NCBI RefSeq assembly: GCF_010882175.1
Contig: NZ_WKLH01000006.1
Location: 62,861-126,860 of the forward strand
Direction: 5' to 3'
Source of the DNA: Mangrovibacterium lignilyticum
Lineage (GTDB): Bacteria; Bacteroidota; Bacteroidia; Bacteroidales; Prolixibacteraceae
Length of the DNA: 64,000 bases
Below the pieces are notes generated by a model. The model saw nothing but the letters and a program-made list of their open reading frames with translations. It was not told where the DNA came from and did no database searches. The translations under genes were made by a program, and so were the position numbers. Shown in pieces: positions 1 through 7,688 of this stretch (the first letter of the stretch is position 1; each line of letters begins with the position of its first letter).

Positions 1-1
1 A

Positions 2-481
2 ATCATCAACCTGTCGTTTACGGTAGTGGCGATAATGACTGTCGATAAATTCGGAAGAAAGCCTTTGATGATTATTGGTGCTGTCGGAATGGCCTTCTTC
101 ATGTTTGCACTCGGCTTCTCCTTCTTCTTCCAACAAATCGGAATTGGTGCTTTAATCTTCATGTTGGGTTATGTCGCTTGTTTTGCCGTAAGTTGGGGCC
201 CCGTAGTTTGGGTTCTGTTGGCTGAAATCTTCCCGAATCGCATTCGCGGACGTGCCATGGCGGTGGCGGTGGCGGCTCAATGGATTTCAAATTACCTGGT
301 TTCATGGACTTTCCCAATGATGAACAAAAGCAGTTTCCTGGTAAATAACTTCCACAACGGATTTGCTTATTGGATTTATGGCATCATGGGAATTCTGGCT
401 GCCCTGTTCATGTGGAAATTCGTTCCTGAGACAAAAGGTAAAACACTGGAAGAAATGCAACACCTTTGGGAAAAAAAATAA
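2..481 (+). CDS. MFS sugar porter, C-terminal part (5' end outside window)
   Basis: The reading frame is open from base 2, so only about the last 159 residues are present. It carries the sugar-porter signatures of the second half of a 12-helix MFS transporter: the D-x-F-G-R-K-P loop between helices 8 and 9, a helix ending in W-G-P-V-V-W-V with the following E-I-F-P-N-R-I-R-G-R-A motif, and the terminal PETKGKTLEEM tail typical of XylE/GLUT-type proton-sugar symporters. It would sit in the inner membrane and import a hexose or pentose. The GTG at base 26 is only an internal codon. Substrate cannot be told from this fragment. A strong terminator follows. Confidence 0.9.
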   Translation: MINLSFTVVAIMTVDKFGRKPLMIIGAVGMAFFMFALGFSFFFQQIGIGALIFMLGYVACFAVSWGPVVWVLLAEIFPNRIRGRAMAVAVAAQWISNYLVSWTFPMMNKSSFLVNNFHNGFAYWIYGIMGILAALFMWKFVPETKGKTLEEMQHLWEKK

Positions 482-552
482 TCATTGAGTAACAACTGAA
501 GTTAGTCGATATAATCAACTAACAATAACGATCCGCCAGTCGGATGAATAAT

Positions 553-580
553 AAAAGAGGGGCTTTAAAGCCCCTCTTTT
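553..580. terminator. Bidirectional intrinsic terminator
   Basis: A perfect 28-base palindrome whose arms have the form AAAAGAGGGGCTTT and its complement. It lies between the convergent sugar porter and the small helix-turn-helix gene, with A-rich and T-rich arm ends in both directions. Confidence 0.9.
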
Positions 581-581
581 A

Positions 582-758
582 TTATTTGGCAGGTTCCCAG
601 GCGCATCGCACCGGAGAAACAATCTTTCCTTCTTTCTTGAGTTGATTCATTGCTTTATCAACTTCTTTCCGGTCTAAACCGGTTGCAGTTACAATTTCAC
701 CGGCTTTAACCGGTTTTCCGGCAGCAACCATGGCTGCCAAAACCTTTTCTGCACTCAT
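582..758 (-). CDS. Small winged-helix-like DNA-binding protein (58 aa)
   Basis: Encodes about 58 residues beginning M-S-A-E-K-V. The sequence reads as a compact winged helix: helix 1 (EKVLAAMVAAG), a helix-turn-helix (KAGEIVTATGLDRKEVDKAMNQLKKEG) and a short wing (KIVSPVRCAWEP). No effector domain is present. The frame stays open further upstream to 881 but that part overlaps the superoxide dismutase coding sequence and reads as nonsense, so I place the start at 758, 16 bases past the sodB stop. It is probably co-transcribed with sodB and ends at the terminator 553-580. Its target is unknown; similar tiny HTH proteins are usually annotated only as transcriptional regulators. Confidence 0.7.
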   Translation of the reverse strand: MSAEKVLAAMVAAGKPVKAGEIVTATGLDRKEVDKAMNQLKKEGKIVSPVRCAWEPAK

Positions 759-774
759 TTCAGCCCATTGAAAA

Positions 775-1350
775 TTAGAAACGGCTCTCAACAACTTTCC
801 AGTCCAAAACCTTGAAGAAGTCTTCAATATATTTTGGGCGGGCATTTTGCTTGTCCAGGTAATAAGCGTGCTCCCAAACATCGCAGGTCATCAGCGGAGT
901 CAAACCGTCGGTCATTGGGTTCGCTGCATTTCCGGTTTGTACAATGCTTAGTTTCCCTTCAGCATCTTTCACTAACCATGCCCAACCTGATCCGAACAAA
1001 GTAGCTGCAGCCTTGCTAAAAGCTTCTTTAAAAGCATCAAATGATCCAAAAGAAGCCTCGACAGCTGCCTTTAAGTCGCCGCTTGGTTCTGTTGCAGGAG
1101 TAGCTGAAAACTGGAAGAAATAGAAGGTGTGGTTCCAAACCTGAGCACCATTATTGAAAATTCCACCCGCCGATTTTTTAACAATCGTTTCCAGATCTGC
1201 GTTTTCAAACTCAGTTCCGGGAACAAGTCCATTCAGGTTATTCACATAAGCCTGGTGGTGTTTGCCATAATGAAAATCCAATGTTTTTTCACTAATGTAT
1301 GGCTCCAATGCGTTTTTGGCGTAGGGTAACGCCGGTAATTCAAATGACAT
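775..1350 (-). CDS. sodB: Superoxide dismutase, Fe-type
   Basis: 191 residues, full length for Fe/Mn-SOD, cytoplasmic (no signal peptide). It disproportionates superoxide to oxygen and hydrogen peroxide. Metal ligands are visible as H27 (F-H-Y-G-K-H-H), H74 (Q-V-W-N-H-T-F), D157 and H161 (D-V-W-E-H-A-Y-Y). The active-site glutamine is at position 70 in the A-Q-V-W-N-H context that marks Fe-type enzymes, and the NQD glutamine of Mn-type enzymes is replaced by N-A-A-N. A second, Mn-like SOD lies 2.4 kb away. The upstream region holds an inverted repeat and a 13-bp motif shared with the other SOD gene. Confidence 0.95.
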   Translation of the reverse strand: MSFELPALPYAKNALEPYISEKTLDFHYGKHHQAYVNNLNGLVPGTEFENADLETIVKKSAGGIFNNGAQVWNHTFYFFQFSATPATEPSGDLKAAVEASFGSFDAFKEAFSKAAATLFGSGWAWLVKDAEGKLSIVQTGNAANPMTDGLTPLMTCDVWEHAYYLDKQNARPKYIEDFFKVLDWKVVESRF

Positions 1351-1370
1351 AATTCAACATTTAAAAGTTA

Positions 1371-1397
1371 AACGATTCTCTTGTTTTTTGAATCGTT
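1371..1397 (-). promoter_or_regulatory. Inverted repeat in the sodB 5' region
   Basis: AACGATTC (1371-1378) and GAATCGTT (1390-1397) form a perfect 8-bp inverted repeat with an 11-base spacer, 21-47 bases upstream of the sodB ATG. It could be an operator or a 5'-UTR hairpin; there is no T-tract placed for termination. Function is inferred only from position. Confidence 0.4.
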
Positions 1398-1456
1398 AAA
1401 CATGAAGTTCGTTTAAATGTTTGAGAAATTATGCTCGATTAAAGCAATTTAAAGTG

Positions 1457-1469
1457 ATTCCAAATAAAA
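1457..1469 (-). promoter_or_regulatory. 13-bp motif shared by both SOD upstream regions (copy 1)
   Basis: Plus-strand string ATTCCAAATAAAA, 107 bases before the sodB start. The identical 13 bases occur at 4491-4503, 96 bases before the second SOD start. In copy 2 it contains the -33 TTG of a good promoter; here no clear -7 element sits at the expected 18-20 base distance. Confidence 0.4.
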
Positions 1470-1541
1470 GGAAACAATTACTGGGAGGCAACTATCATAA
1501 GATCAATTCCGTAATTAACCGAATAAAAAATCAAATACCTA

Positions 1542-2540
1542 CTAACAGAGTTTCACCACCACCCGTCCCCGACTTTTTTTAGTTAACATGAGTTGTATAT
1601 AACCGTCCAAACCTTCAAGATCGGTTTCGTGAATTAATTGCTCGCTAAAATCAATCTTCCACTCACAGGCCAACAGATTCCAGATTTCCTGACGCAACGG
1701 CATCGGACAATTTTGTGAATCGACCCCCAACAGGCTAACACCTTTCAATATGAAGGGATACACTGTCATGCTCAAATCTCCCGAACCAATATTACCGCAG
1801 CTCGCAACATTCCCCATCGGGCTACAGCCTTTAAGCAGCGTCGTCAGTGTATTGCCGCCAACGACATCAATAGCGCCCCCCCACAATGTCTTTAACATCG
1901 GTCGTCCCGATTGGTCGTCCGTTGTTTCCTTATTCACTTGCGATGAGGCTCCAAGGCTATTCATTTCGTCTTCGGTCATTCCCTCCGAACTGGCTGCAAT
2001 TACTTCGAAATTCAATTTTTTCAGAATCCGGCAAGCAATACTCCCCACTCCGCCTAATGCACCGGTAACAACGACCGGCCCCATTTCCGGCGTCTGACCG
2101 TTTTTTAATAACCGGTAAACCGACAAAGCAGCAGTAAACCCGGCTGTTCCGTGAATCATCGCTTCTATCGCCGTTAAACCACCCGGCAAAGGAACAACCC
2201 ACGCCCCCGGAACTTGAATGTATTCGGCAAAGCCTCCCGGATGATTCATTCCCAACTGATAACTGGTAACAATAACAGGGTCGCCAACATGAAACAAGCT
2301 GCTCTTACTTTTAGCCACAACACCAGTCGCATCAATCCCAGGCACATGGGGGTAGTTTCGAGTCACCCCCTTGTTACCGATGGCCGACAAGGCATCTTTA
2401 TAATTTAGCGAACTGTATTCTACTTTTACTAAAACGTCTTCATCCTTTAATTCGGCGAACTCTACTTCTTCCACGTTTCCAACAAACGAACCATCCACTT
2501 CCCGAACAAGAAATGCTTTGTATTTAAAATGAGTACTCAT
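1542..2540 (-). CDS. yhdH: YhdH/AcuI-family NADPH-dependent quinone/acrylyl-CoA oxidoreductase
   Basis: 332 residues, a zinc-independent medium-chain dehydrogenase/reductase. The N-terminal GroES-like part has the S-S-L-N-Y-K-D-A motif (about 43-50) and P-H-V-P-G-I-D (64-70); the Rossmann part has V-V-V-T-G-A-L-G-G-V-G-S (156-167), the NADPH loop of YhdH. Known members reduce acrylyl-CoA or quinones; which applies here is open. No zinc-binding cysteines are seen. It is divergent from an HxlR-type regulator with a 128-base shared control region containing a promoter for this gene and a symmetric operator candidate. This arrangement suggests control by an electrophile- or quinone-sensing repressor. 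Confidence 0.9.
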   Translation of the reverse strand: MSTHFKYKAFLVREVDGSFVGNVEEVEFAELKDEDVLVKVEYSSLNYKDALSAIGNKGVTRNYPHVPGIDATGVVAKSKSSLFHVGDPVIVTSYQLGMNHPGGFAEYIQVPGAWVVPLPGGLTAIEAMIHGTAGFTAALSVYRLLKNGQTPEMGPVVVTGALGGVGSIACRILKKLNFEVIAASSEGMTEDEMNSLGASSQVNKETTDDQSGRPMLKTLWGGAIDVVGGNTLTTLLKGCSPMGNVASCGNIGSGDLSMTVYPFILKGVSLLGVDSQNCPMPLRQEIWNLLACEWKIDFSEQLIHETDLEGLDGYIQLMLTKKSRGRVVVKLC

Positions 2541-2563
2541 AGCTATTATTACTAAATTTGAGA

Positions 2564-2592
2564 CAAACTTATTGAGAATAAATCACATGCAA
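2564..2592 (-). promoter_or_regulatory. Promoter of yhdH (Bacteroidota type)
   Basis: On the minus strand: TTG (2592-2590), 18-base spacer, TAAGTTTG (2571-2564), matching TTG-N18/20-TAnnTTTG. The start codon is at 2540, so the leader would be about 17-20 bases. Confidence 0.6.
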
Positions 2593-2605
2593 AAGAACGT
2601 ACATT

Positions 2606-2630
2606 TTGTTCAAGCACGAACAATTTGTTC
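2606..2630. promoter_or_regulatory. Candidate HxlR operator with three interlocked half-sites
   Basis: Reads TTGTTC (2606-2611), six bases, GAACAA (2618-2623), one base, TTGTTC (2625-2630): two overlapping perfect inverted repeats of the same hexamer. It lies just upstream of the yhdH -33 element and within 40-65 bases of the HxlR start, well placed to repress both. Binding is inferred. Confidence 0.55.
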
Positions 2631-2668
2631 AGAATTGCTCATTACCAGTACTTAAGAATTACGTGTTT

Positions 2669-3004
2669 ATGAAAAAAAGTTACTGCCCGATCGATACATT
2701 TATTAATGTCGTCAAAGGAAAGCGAAAAGCGACCACTATCTTACACCTCTACCAAGGTAAGAAAAGGTACAGCGAATTGGTCAGGCTCCTTCCTGACATC
2801 AGCGAGCGCATGTTAAGCAAGCAACTTCGGGAGTTAGAGGAAGACAAGCTGATCTGCAAGACTGTTTTTCCGGAAGTATCTCCAAAAGTAGAATATTCTC
2901 TGACCGAACTTGGCAGAACCATTCGTCCGATCTTAAAACAGATGATAAAAGGAGGAAATATATTTGAAGAATTGATCGAGTCTGAAGAATCCCCTGAATC
3001 TTGA
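2669..3004 (+). CDS. HxlR-family transcriptional regulator, Cys6 (redox-sensor type)
   Basis: 111 residues from the ATG at 2669. I choose this start because HxlR proteins begin with K-x-x-Y/C-C-P immediately before helix 1; the open frame continues upstream to 2606 but would run through the operator. The winged helix is visible: C-P-I-D-T-F-I-N-V-V-K-G-K (6-18), L-H-L-Y-Q-G-K-K-R-Y-S-E-L (25-37), P-D-I-S-E-R-M-L-S-K-Q-L-R-E-L-E recognition helix, and wing P-K-V-E-Y-S-L-T. A single cysteine at residue 6 matches the position of the sensing Cys6 of Bacillus YodB. The usual W in KGKW is R here. Divergent from the quinone oxidoreductase, its likely target. Confidence 0.9.
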   Translation: MKKSYCPIDTFINVVKGKRKATTILHLYQGKKRYSELVRLLPDISERMLSKQLRELEEDKLICKTVFPEVSPKVEYSLTELGRTIRPILKQMIKGGNIFEELIESEESPES

Positions 3005-3044
3005 TTTTGTCAACTTACCCGTACCGGTGAATCATCTGATTGTT

Positions 3045-3722
3045 TTATGCCCCAAAGCTTAGCTGACCATTCCTATAGGAAAGAAAAATTTCATTCCCCA
3101 ATTGTTCAATAATTAACTGGAAATCGCAAGGCAGTGCCGGATGCAGAGTTGGAAACCACTTCTTTTGCGTTTGATCAACCAAAATAAACAAAGCATGTTC
3201 TGAACCAGCTGCACAAAAATACTCAAAACCACCAGAGTACACGGGAACCCGAAAGCCGGAATTCAGGCCTTCAAAAAATCCCCTGATGTTTTTTGTTGGA
3301 ACTCCGATCTCACTAATTTCGAGCAACGAATATGCTGAGAAGGGACTATCTGATAAAATATTCAGATTTTGGCGAGCTATAAATTCAACAATATTCCCGT
3401 CGGCATCATAAAAATAAAGTGCATTGGCATTCCATCCTTCAAAACGAACGATATCTGAATCTCCGTCTTTCAAAACTGCTATTGCGGGATTTAGCCACTG
3501 CCTGGCTTCCATGATTAGGTTGGAGGGAATATTAATGGCGAAATGGCAAATAGTGCGCTCTTCACGCACTTTAAAAGTGATAAGCGATTGTCCAATAGCA
3601 CATGTGAACGAATCTGACTGCTCATCGATTAAAGGTAATAGAAGCAAACCGGTATAAAATCGCTTTTGCTCATCCAAACGATTGGTAAATAATGTCAACA
3701 ATTTAAACCGGAACCCTTCCAT
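3045..3722 (-). CDS. VOC (glyoxalase/dioxygenase fold) family protein
   Basis: 225 residues with two vicinal-oxygen-chelate modules. Module 1 (about 1-118) shows F-Y-T-G-L-L-L-L-P, a D-G-D-S-D-I-V-R-F stretch and the closing Y-F-Y-D-A-D-G-N-I-V-E-F-I-A motif with the metal-ligand-type Glu. Module 2 (about 130-215) has I-S-E-I-G-V-P-T-K-N-I-R-G-F-F-E-G-L but a degenerate end. Members range from glyoxalases to ring-cleavage dioxygenases and resistance proteins; the substrate cannot be read from sequence. No signal peptide. It lies downstream of, but separated by a terminator from, the second SOD gene. Confidence 0.8.
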   Translation of the reverse strand: MEGFRFKLLTLFTNRLDEQKRFYTGLLLLPLIDEQSDSFTCAIGQSLITFKVREERTICHFAINIPSNLIMEARQWLNPAIAVLKDGDSDIVRFEGWNANALYFYDADGNIVEFIARQNLNILSDSPFSAYSLLEISEIGVPTKNIRGFFEGLNSGFRVPVYSGGFEYFCAAGSEHALFILVDQTQKKWFPTLHPALPCDFQLIIEQLGNEIFLSYRNGQLSFGA

Positions 3723-3755
3723 CTTACATAATATTTCAGATTAGTGTAAGAAAAA

Positions 3756-3777
3756 CCCCGAAGCCACTGCTTCGGGG
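3756..3777 (-). terminator. Intrinsic terminator of the second SOD gene
   Basis: Nine-bp stem CCCCGAAGC (3756-3764) / GCTTCGGGG (3769-3777) with a CACT loop, followed on the minus strand by five T (plus-strand A at 3751-3755). The other side is also A-rich, so it may act in both directions. Confidence 0.85.
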
Positions 3778-3795
3778 AAAAAAACCAAAAATCAA

Positions 3796-4395
3796 CTAAC
3801 CTTTAAATCGTTTAGCGACTTCATCCCAATTGATCACTTTGAAAAATGATGCAATGTAGTCAGGACGTCTGTTCTGATAATTCAAATAGTATGCATGTTC
3901 CCAGACATCGATGCCAAGGATTGGAGTCCCCTGAACATCTGCTACATCCATTAAAGGATTGTCCTGATTCGGTGTAGATGAAACCACCAAACTATCACCC
4001 TGTTTTACCAGCCAAGCCCAACCCGAACCGAAACGGGTAGCGGCAGCTTTGGTAAAAGCTTCTTTAAAATTATCGTATGATCCAAATGAATCGTTAATTG
4101 CGTCTAATAACTTACCTTCCGGGCCTTCAGCAGTACATGAACCCATCACACTCCAAAAAAGGCAGTGGTTGTAAAATCCACCTCCGTTGTTACGAACGGC
4201 AACAGGAAGTTTCGAAATTCCGGGCATCAATTCTTCGATTGATTTGCCTTCCATTTCTGTTCCCTGAACAGCTGCATTCAGGTTTGCTGTGTAAGCACCG
4301 TGGTGCTTAGTATAATGAATCTCCATTGTACGAGCATCAATGTAAGGCTCCAGAGAATCGTAATCGTATCCTAATCTAGGTAATTCGAATGACAT
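3796..4395 (-). CDS. Superoxide dismutase, Mn-type or cambialistic
   Basis: 199 residues, cytoplasmic. Ligands H27, H77, D163 and H167 (D-V-W-E-H-A-Y-Y). Where the neighbouring Fe enzyme has A-Q-V-W-N-H, this one has G-G-G-F-Y-N-H, and a glutamine appears at 144 in N-Q-D-N-P-L, the place where Mn-SODs supply the active-site glutamine. The [10 protein letters not shown] segment is also Mn-like. I therefore read it as Mn-type or metal-promiscuous; metal choice needs measurement. It has its own promoter (4467-4497) and terminator (3756-3777), so it is expressed separately from the Fe-type gene. Confidence 0.93.
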   Translation of the reverse strand: MSFELPRLGYDYDSLEPYIDARTMEIHYTKHHGAYTANLNAAVQGTEMEGKSIEELMPGISKLPVAVRNNGGGFYNHCLFWSVMGSCTAEGPEGKLLDAINDSFGSYDNFKEAFTKAAATRFGSGWAWLVKQGDSLVVSSTPNQDNPLMDVADVQGTPILGIDVWEHAYYLNYQNRRPDYIASFFKVINWDEVAKRFKG

Positions 4396-4466
4396 ATATT
4401 TATTCCTTTAAATGAGTTAATCTGATCTTTGGCTTTTCAAATACCGGATATTTAAATCCTTTTATG

Positions 4467-4497
4467 CAAATCTATAAACTATCTAGACTCATTCCAA
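4467..4497 (-). promoter_or_regulatory. Promoter of the Mn-type SOD gene
   Basis: Minus strand: TTG (4497-4495), 20-base spacer, TAGATTTG (4474-4467), an exact match to the Bacteroidota consensus. Expected leader about 65 bases. Confidence 0.65.
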
Positions 4498-4503
4498 ATA
4501 AAA
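4491..4503 (-). promoter_or_regulatory. 13-bp motif shared by both SOD upstream regions (copy 2)
   Basis: Plus-strand ATTCCAAATAAAA, identical to 1457-1469, overlapping the -33 element of the SOD promoter. A regulator binding here would cover the promoter. Confidence 0.4.
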
Positions 4504-4615
4504 ACCCACCTTTTTCTATTGATAAAATCTATCTCCAATTGTATATCCCAATTTAATCTTTGTATCCAGCGTTTTAGGCGGCGCTAATTTTTTACTTACT
4601 TTGCCCAAAAATTTC

Positions 4616-5917
4616 GTGAACAGGAAAATTCTCCATCTCGCTATTCCCAATATCATCAGTAATGTTACAATTCCTCTGCTCGGCTTAGTTGATATGGCCC
4701 TAATGGGACATCTGGACTCTGAGGTCTATATTGGCGCTGTTTCATTGGGTACAGTGATCTTCAATTTTATCTATTGGGGATTCAGCTTTTTGCGCATGAG
4801 TACCAGTGGCTTTACGGCTCAAAGCTATGGTGAGGGCAATCAGCAAGATACATTTAATTTTTTGGCTCGTTCACTGATGATCTCAACATTGATTAGCGCG
4901 CTAATTGTACTTTTTCAGGTCCCCATCGAGTCGATCAGTTTTAAGGCGATCAACGGCAGTGCTGAAGTTGAAAGTCTAGCGCGCGAATATTTCCGCATCA
5001 GAATCTGGGCGGCACCGGCAACACTTGGTCTATATGCACTAAACGGCTGGTTTTTGGGTATGCAGAACGCCCGCTACGTGATGATTACGTCTATCCTTGC
5101 CAATGTTTTCAACCTCTTGTTCAGCTTCTTTTTTGTCTACGTCCTGCACATGAATTCAGCCGGAGTCGCATTGGGGACCGTAATTGCACAGTACATGGGT
5201 ATTTTCACAGGCTTGTTCCTACTTTGGAAGAAATACAAATACCTGCTTCAATTTCGCGATAAAAAAGCAATTTTTGATATTCCGGCGATGAAGAATTTCT
5301 TCCGTGTAAATTCCGATATTTTCGTCCGCACCTTTTGTGTGATTTTTGTATTTACCTTTTTCACTTCAAAATCGGCCAGCATGAATGACCACATTCTGGC
5401 TGTTAACTCGATATTGATTCAATTTTTACTCCTTTTTTCCTTCTTTATTGATGGTTTTGCCTTTGCCGGCGAAGCTTTGGCCGGAAAATACAAGGGAGAA
5501 CAAAACAGAGATTTATTTAATAAACTGACCCGACGGCTTTTTATTTGGGGAGTTGGCCTGGCACTGATTTTCAGTTTCCTTTTTCTGGTAGGGAACAAAT
5601 TCATCATTGGACTCCTGACGAACCAGGAAAGTCTGTACGAAACAGCCAGCCAATTCATGTTTTGGGTGATTTTGACGCCACTGGTTACATTCAGCTCGTT
5701 TGTTTGGGATGGCATCTACATTGGCGTCACAGCCTCCAAAGAAATGCGCAACAGCATGCTTGCTGCGACCTTGCTGGTCTTTGCACCCAGCTTCTTTTTC
5801 CTGCAAAATATTCTGGGGAACCACGCACTTTGGTTAGCCATGATGCTTTTTATGCTGGCACGAGGCGTATTTCAAACCATCCTTTTCCCAAAGGTATTGG
5901 CAAGGAGTTTTCGCTGA
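4616..5917 (+). CDS. MATE family (DinF-like) efflux transporter
   Basis: About 433 residues with 12 predicted hydrophobic segments in two homologous halves. The beginning (V-N-R-K-I-L-H-L-A-I-P-N-I-I-S-N) is the usual start of Bacteroidota DinF-type proteins, so I choose the GTG at 4616; a TTG at 4601 would add five residues, and it lies in a TTACTTTG string that itself resembles a -7 promoter element. L-V-D-M-A-L-M-G-H-L at about 26-35 and the matching W-F-L-G-M-Q-N segment near 145 are MATE features. Such proteins export cationic drugs or metabolites in exchange for Na+ or H+. Substrate unknown. Convergent with the nucleoside kinase gene. Confidence 0.88.
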   Translation: MNRKILHLAIPNIISNVTIPLLGLVDMALMGHLDSEVYIGAVSLGTVIFNFIYWGFSFLRMSTSGFTAQSYGEGNQQDTFNFLARSLMISTLISALIVLFQVPIESISFKAINGSAEVESLAREYFRIRIWAAPATLGLYALNGWFLGMQNARYVMITSILANVFNLLFSFFFVYVLHMNSAGVALGTVIAQYMGIFTGLFLLWKKYKYLLQFRDKKAIFDIPAMKNFFRVNSDIFVRTFCVIFVFTFFTSKSASMNDHILAVNSILIQFLLLFSFFIDGFAFAGEALAGKYKGEQNRDLFNKLTRRLFIWGVGLALIFSFLFLVGNKFIIGLLTNQESLYETASQFMFWVILTPLVTFSSFVWDGIYIGVTASKEMRNSMLAATLLVFAPSFFFLQNILGNHALWLAMMLFMLARGVFQTILFPKVLARSFR

Positions 5918-5949
5918 AATCGGGAAATAAAATACGGATCAAAACCCTG

Positions 5950-7620
5950 CTAATACTTGAAACTGCTGCCTCCCAAAAACTCCCGGATTACGGATGTTGG
6001 TGGAATCTCCAGGTCGTCGATGTGATGAAAGTAACTGAAGAACTTCAGCAACCGGTTGGCTTCACAATGCTCGTCACAAACCTCCGGCACGGCTTTCAAC
6101 AGTGGCTCAACATATTTTTTGAGAACTGCCAGTTCGTATATCAATGCCGAATTAAACATGACATCCGCGTTCTCCTGGTAGGGAAAAATATTCTTTTCCT
6201 CTCCGGTTCGAACACTCGGCCAACGTTTGATCGTGTCAACTGCCGAGTAACCGCGATATTTGCTGTCGCGAATCATTCTCCGGATTAGCCGGTTGTCGGT
6301 TGTTGAAATATGGTTGTGGTCGTCCAGCGAAATTTGAGTTAAAGCAGAAAGAAAAATTCTGAAACTCCGTCCATTCTGCACGTGTGGCAGCAGCCCCGGA
6401 TTCATGCCATGGATTCCCTCAACAATGAGAATATGCCCCTCGCCCAACTGTAACTTCTCACCCGATGGTTCGCGTCGTCCCAATACAAAGTTAAAACCAG
6501 GCAACTCGACTTCCTCTCCATTGAACAACTGTAGCAACTGCTGGTTGAAAAACTCAACATCAATCGCTTCCAGCGCTTCAAAATCATAGTTTCCATGAAT
6601 ATCCAGCGGTGTTTTCTCCCGGTCAACAAAATAATCGTCGAGTGAAATTAAATGCGGCGTAATACCATTTACAGCCATCTGCACGGCCAAACGTTTACTG
6701 AAGGTTGTTTTACCGGAAGCCGACGGACCGGCAACCAGTACCACTTTAACGTGGTCTTTACGCTCATCAATCATATTCGCGATTTCAGCAACCTTTTTCT
6801 CGTGCAATGCTTCCGAGACCTTGATGATATCGCCTCCCCGGCCCCATTCAATGTACTCATTCAACATTCCCAAATTAGGAACATTCATCAACTCAGCCCG
6901 CTTTTTATGCTCCTTGAAAATGTCAAACAATTTCTCCTGATGCTCCACCTCGTTTAACTCCCGAAAATTATCGGGTTTGGGAACCTGCAGTAGGATCCCG
7001 TCAAAATAAGGCACCAAATCGAAAGACGTCAGGTAGCCGGTGGATGGCACATGATGCCCGTAGAAATAATTACAATAGCCATTCAGAAAATAGAGAAAAG
7101 AAAACATCATGCCCTGCTGACCGAAAAGTTTAGCCTTCTCTTCCAGGCCTTGCCGAACCAATTCATCAACCGCATCAGGTGTCAAAAGGCCTTTCTTTTC
7201 AAACGGCAGATCCTTTTTCACCCAAGACTCCATTTCATTTTTCAATTCCCAGATATCCGAATCAGTAACGGCACGTTCCAGACCAACTAATTCGCAATAA
7301 TATCCCTGGCTGATCCCATTCAAAACTCTCAATTTCACTTGCGGAAAAGCTTCCCGAACGGCAACATAGAGTAGAAAAACAAGGGAATGAACGTACAACC
7401 GGCGTCCGTCAATATGCGTGTAATCGATAAATTCAACCTTCTTCGACTTGACAACTGAAAATGACAGCTCTTTGACTTTATTATTCACCAAAGCTCCGCA
7501 AATAGGATTGTCCAATTTGATGCCAAGATCGTCGCTAATTTCTTCGAGGGTTATTCCCAGCGGATAAGCTTTTACTGTATTTGTATTCTCACAGTAAATA
7601 TCGATTGTTCTCGCGCTCAT
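5950..7620 (-). CDS. TGS-domain nucleoside (uridine) kinase
   Basis: 556 residues. An N-terminal TGS-like domain (about 5-65) and a threonyl-tRNA-synthetase-like accessory region (about 70-240, with the Y-G-H-H pair at 188-190) are followed by a P-loop kinase of the uridine kinase/phosphoribulokinase class: Walker A G-P-S-A-S-G-K-T-T at 298-306, the S-L-D-D-Y-F-V-D acceptor motif, and an R-R-M-I-R-D-S lid segment. The family is common in Bacteroidota and annotated as nucleoside kinase; transfer of phosphate from a nucleoside triphosphate to uridine/cytidine is the usual inference. The role of the tRNA-synthetase-like N-terminus is unknown. Monocistronic by layout. Confidence 0.85.
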   Translation of the reverse strand: MSARTIDIYCENTNTVKAYPLGITLEEISDDLGIKLDNPICGALVNNKVKELSFSVVKSKKVEFIDYTHIDGRRLYVHSLVFLLYVAVREAFPQVKLRVLNGISQGYYCELVGLERAVTDSDIWELKNEMESWVKKDLPFEKKGLLTPDAVDELVRQGLEEKAKLFGQQGMMFSFLYFLNGYCNYFYGHHVPSTGYLTSFDLVPYFDGILLQVPKPDNFRELNEVEHQEKLFDIFKEHKKRAELMNVPNLGMLNEYIEWGRGGDIIKVSEALHEKKVAEIANMIDERKDHVKVVLVAGPSASGKTTFSKRLAVQMAVNGITPHLISLDDYFVDREKTPLDIHGNYDFEALEAIDVEFFNQQLLQLFNGEEVELPGFNFVLGRREPSGEKLQLGEGHILIVEGIHGMNPGLLPHVQNGRSFRIFLSALTQISLDDHNHISTTDNRLIRRMIRDSKYRGYSAVDTIKRWPSVRTGEEKNIFPYQENADVMFNSALIYELAVLKKYVEPLLKAVPEVCDEHCEANRLLKFFSYFHHIDDLEIPPTSVIREFLGGSSFKY

Positions 7621-7688
7621 GTTTCTGAATTCATTCCTTGCGATCCGGTTAATCGTTATATTTTTCCCGGTCCAAGGCTGTTAGATTA

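Noticed and set aside
582-881. Longer form of the small HTH protein, or a frameshifted C-terminal extension of the Fe-type SOD
   Set aside because: The upstream part overlaps intact SOD codons in another frame and reads as nonsense; the SOD itself has its normal length and end.
5545-6288. 247-residue plus-strand frame
   Set aside because: Overlaps the end of the MATE gene in another frame and is antisense to the nucleoside kinase; no recognisable protein features.
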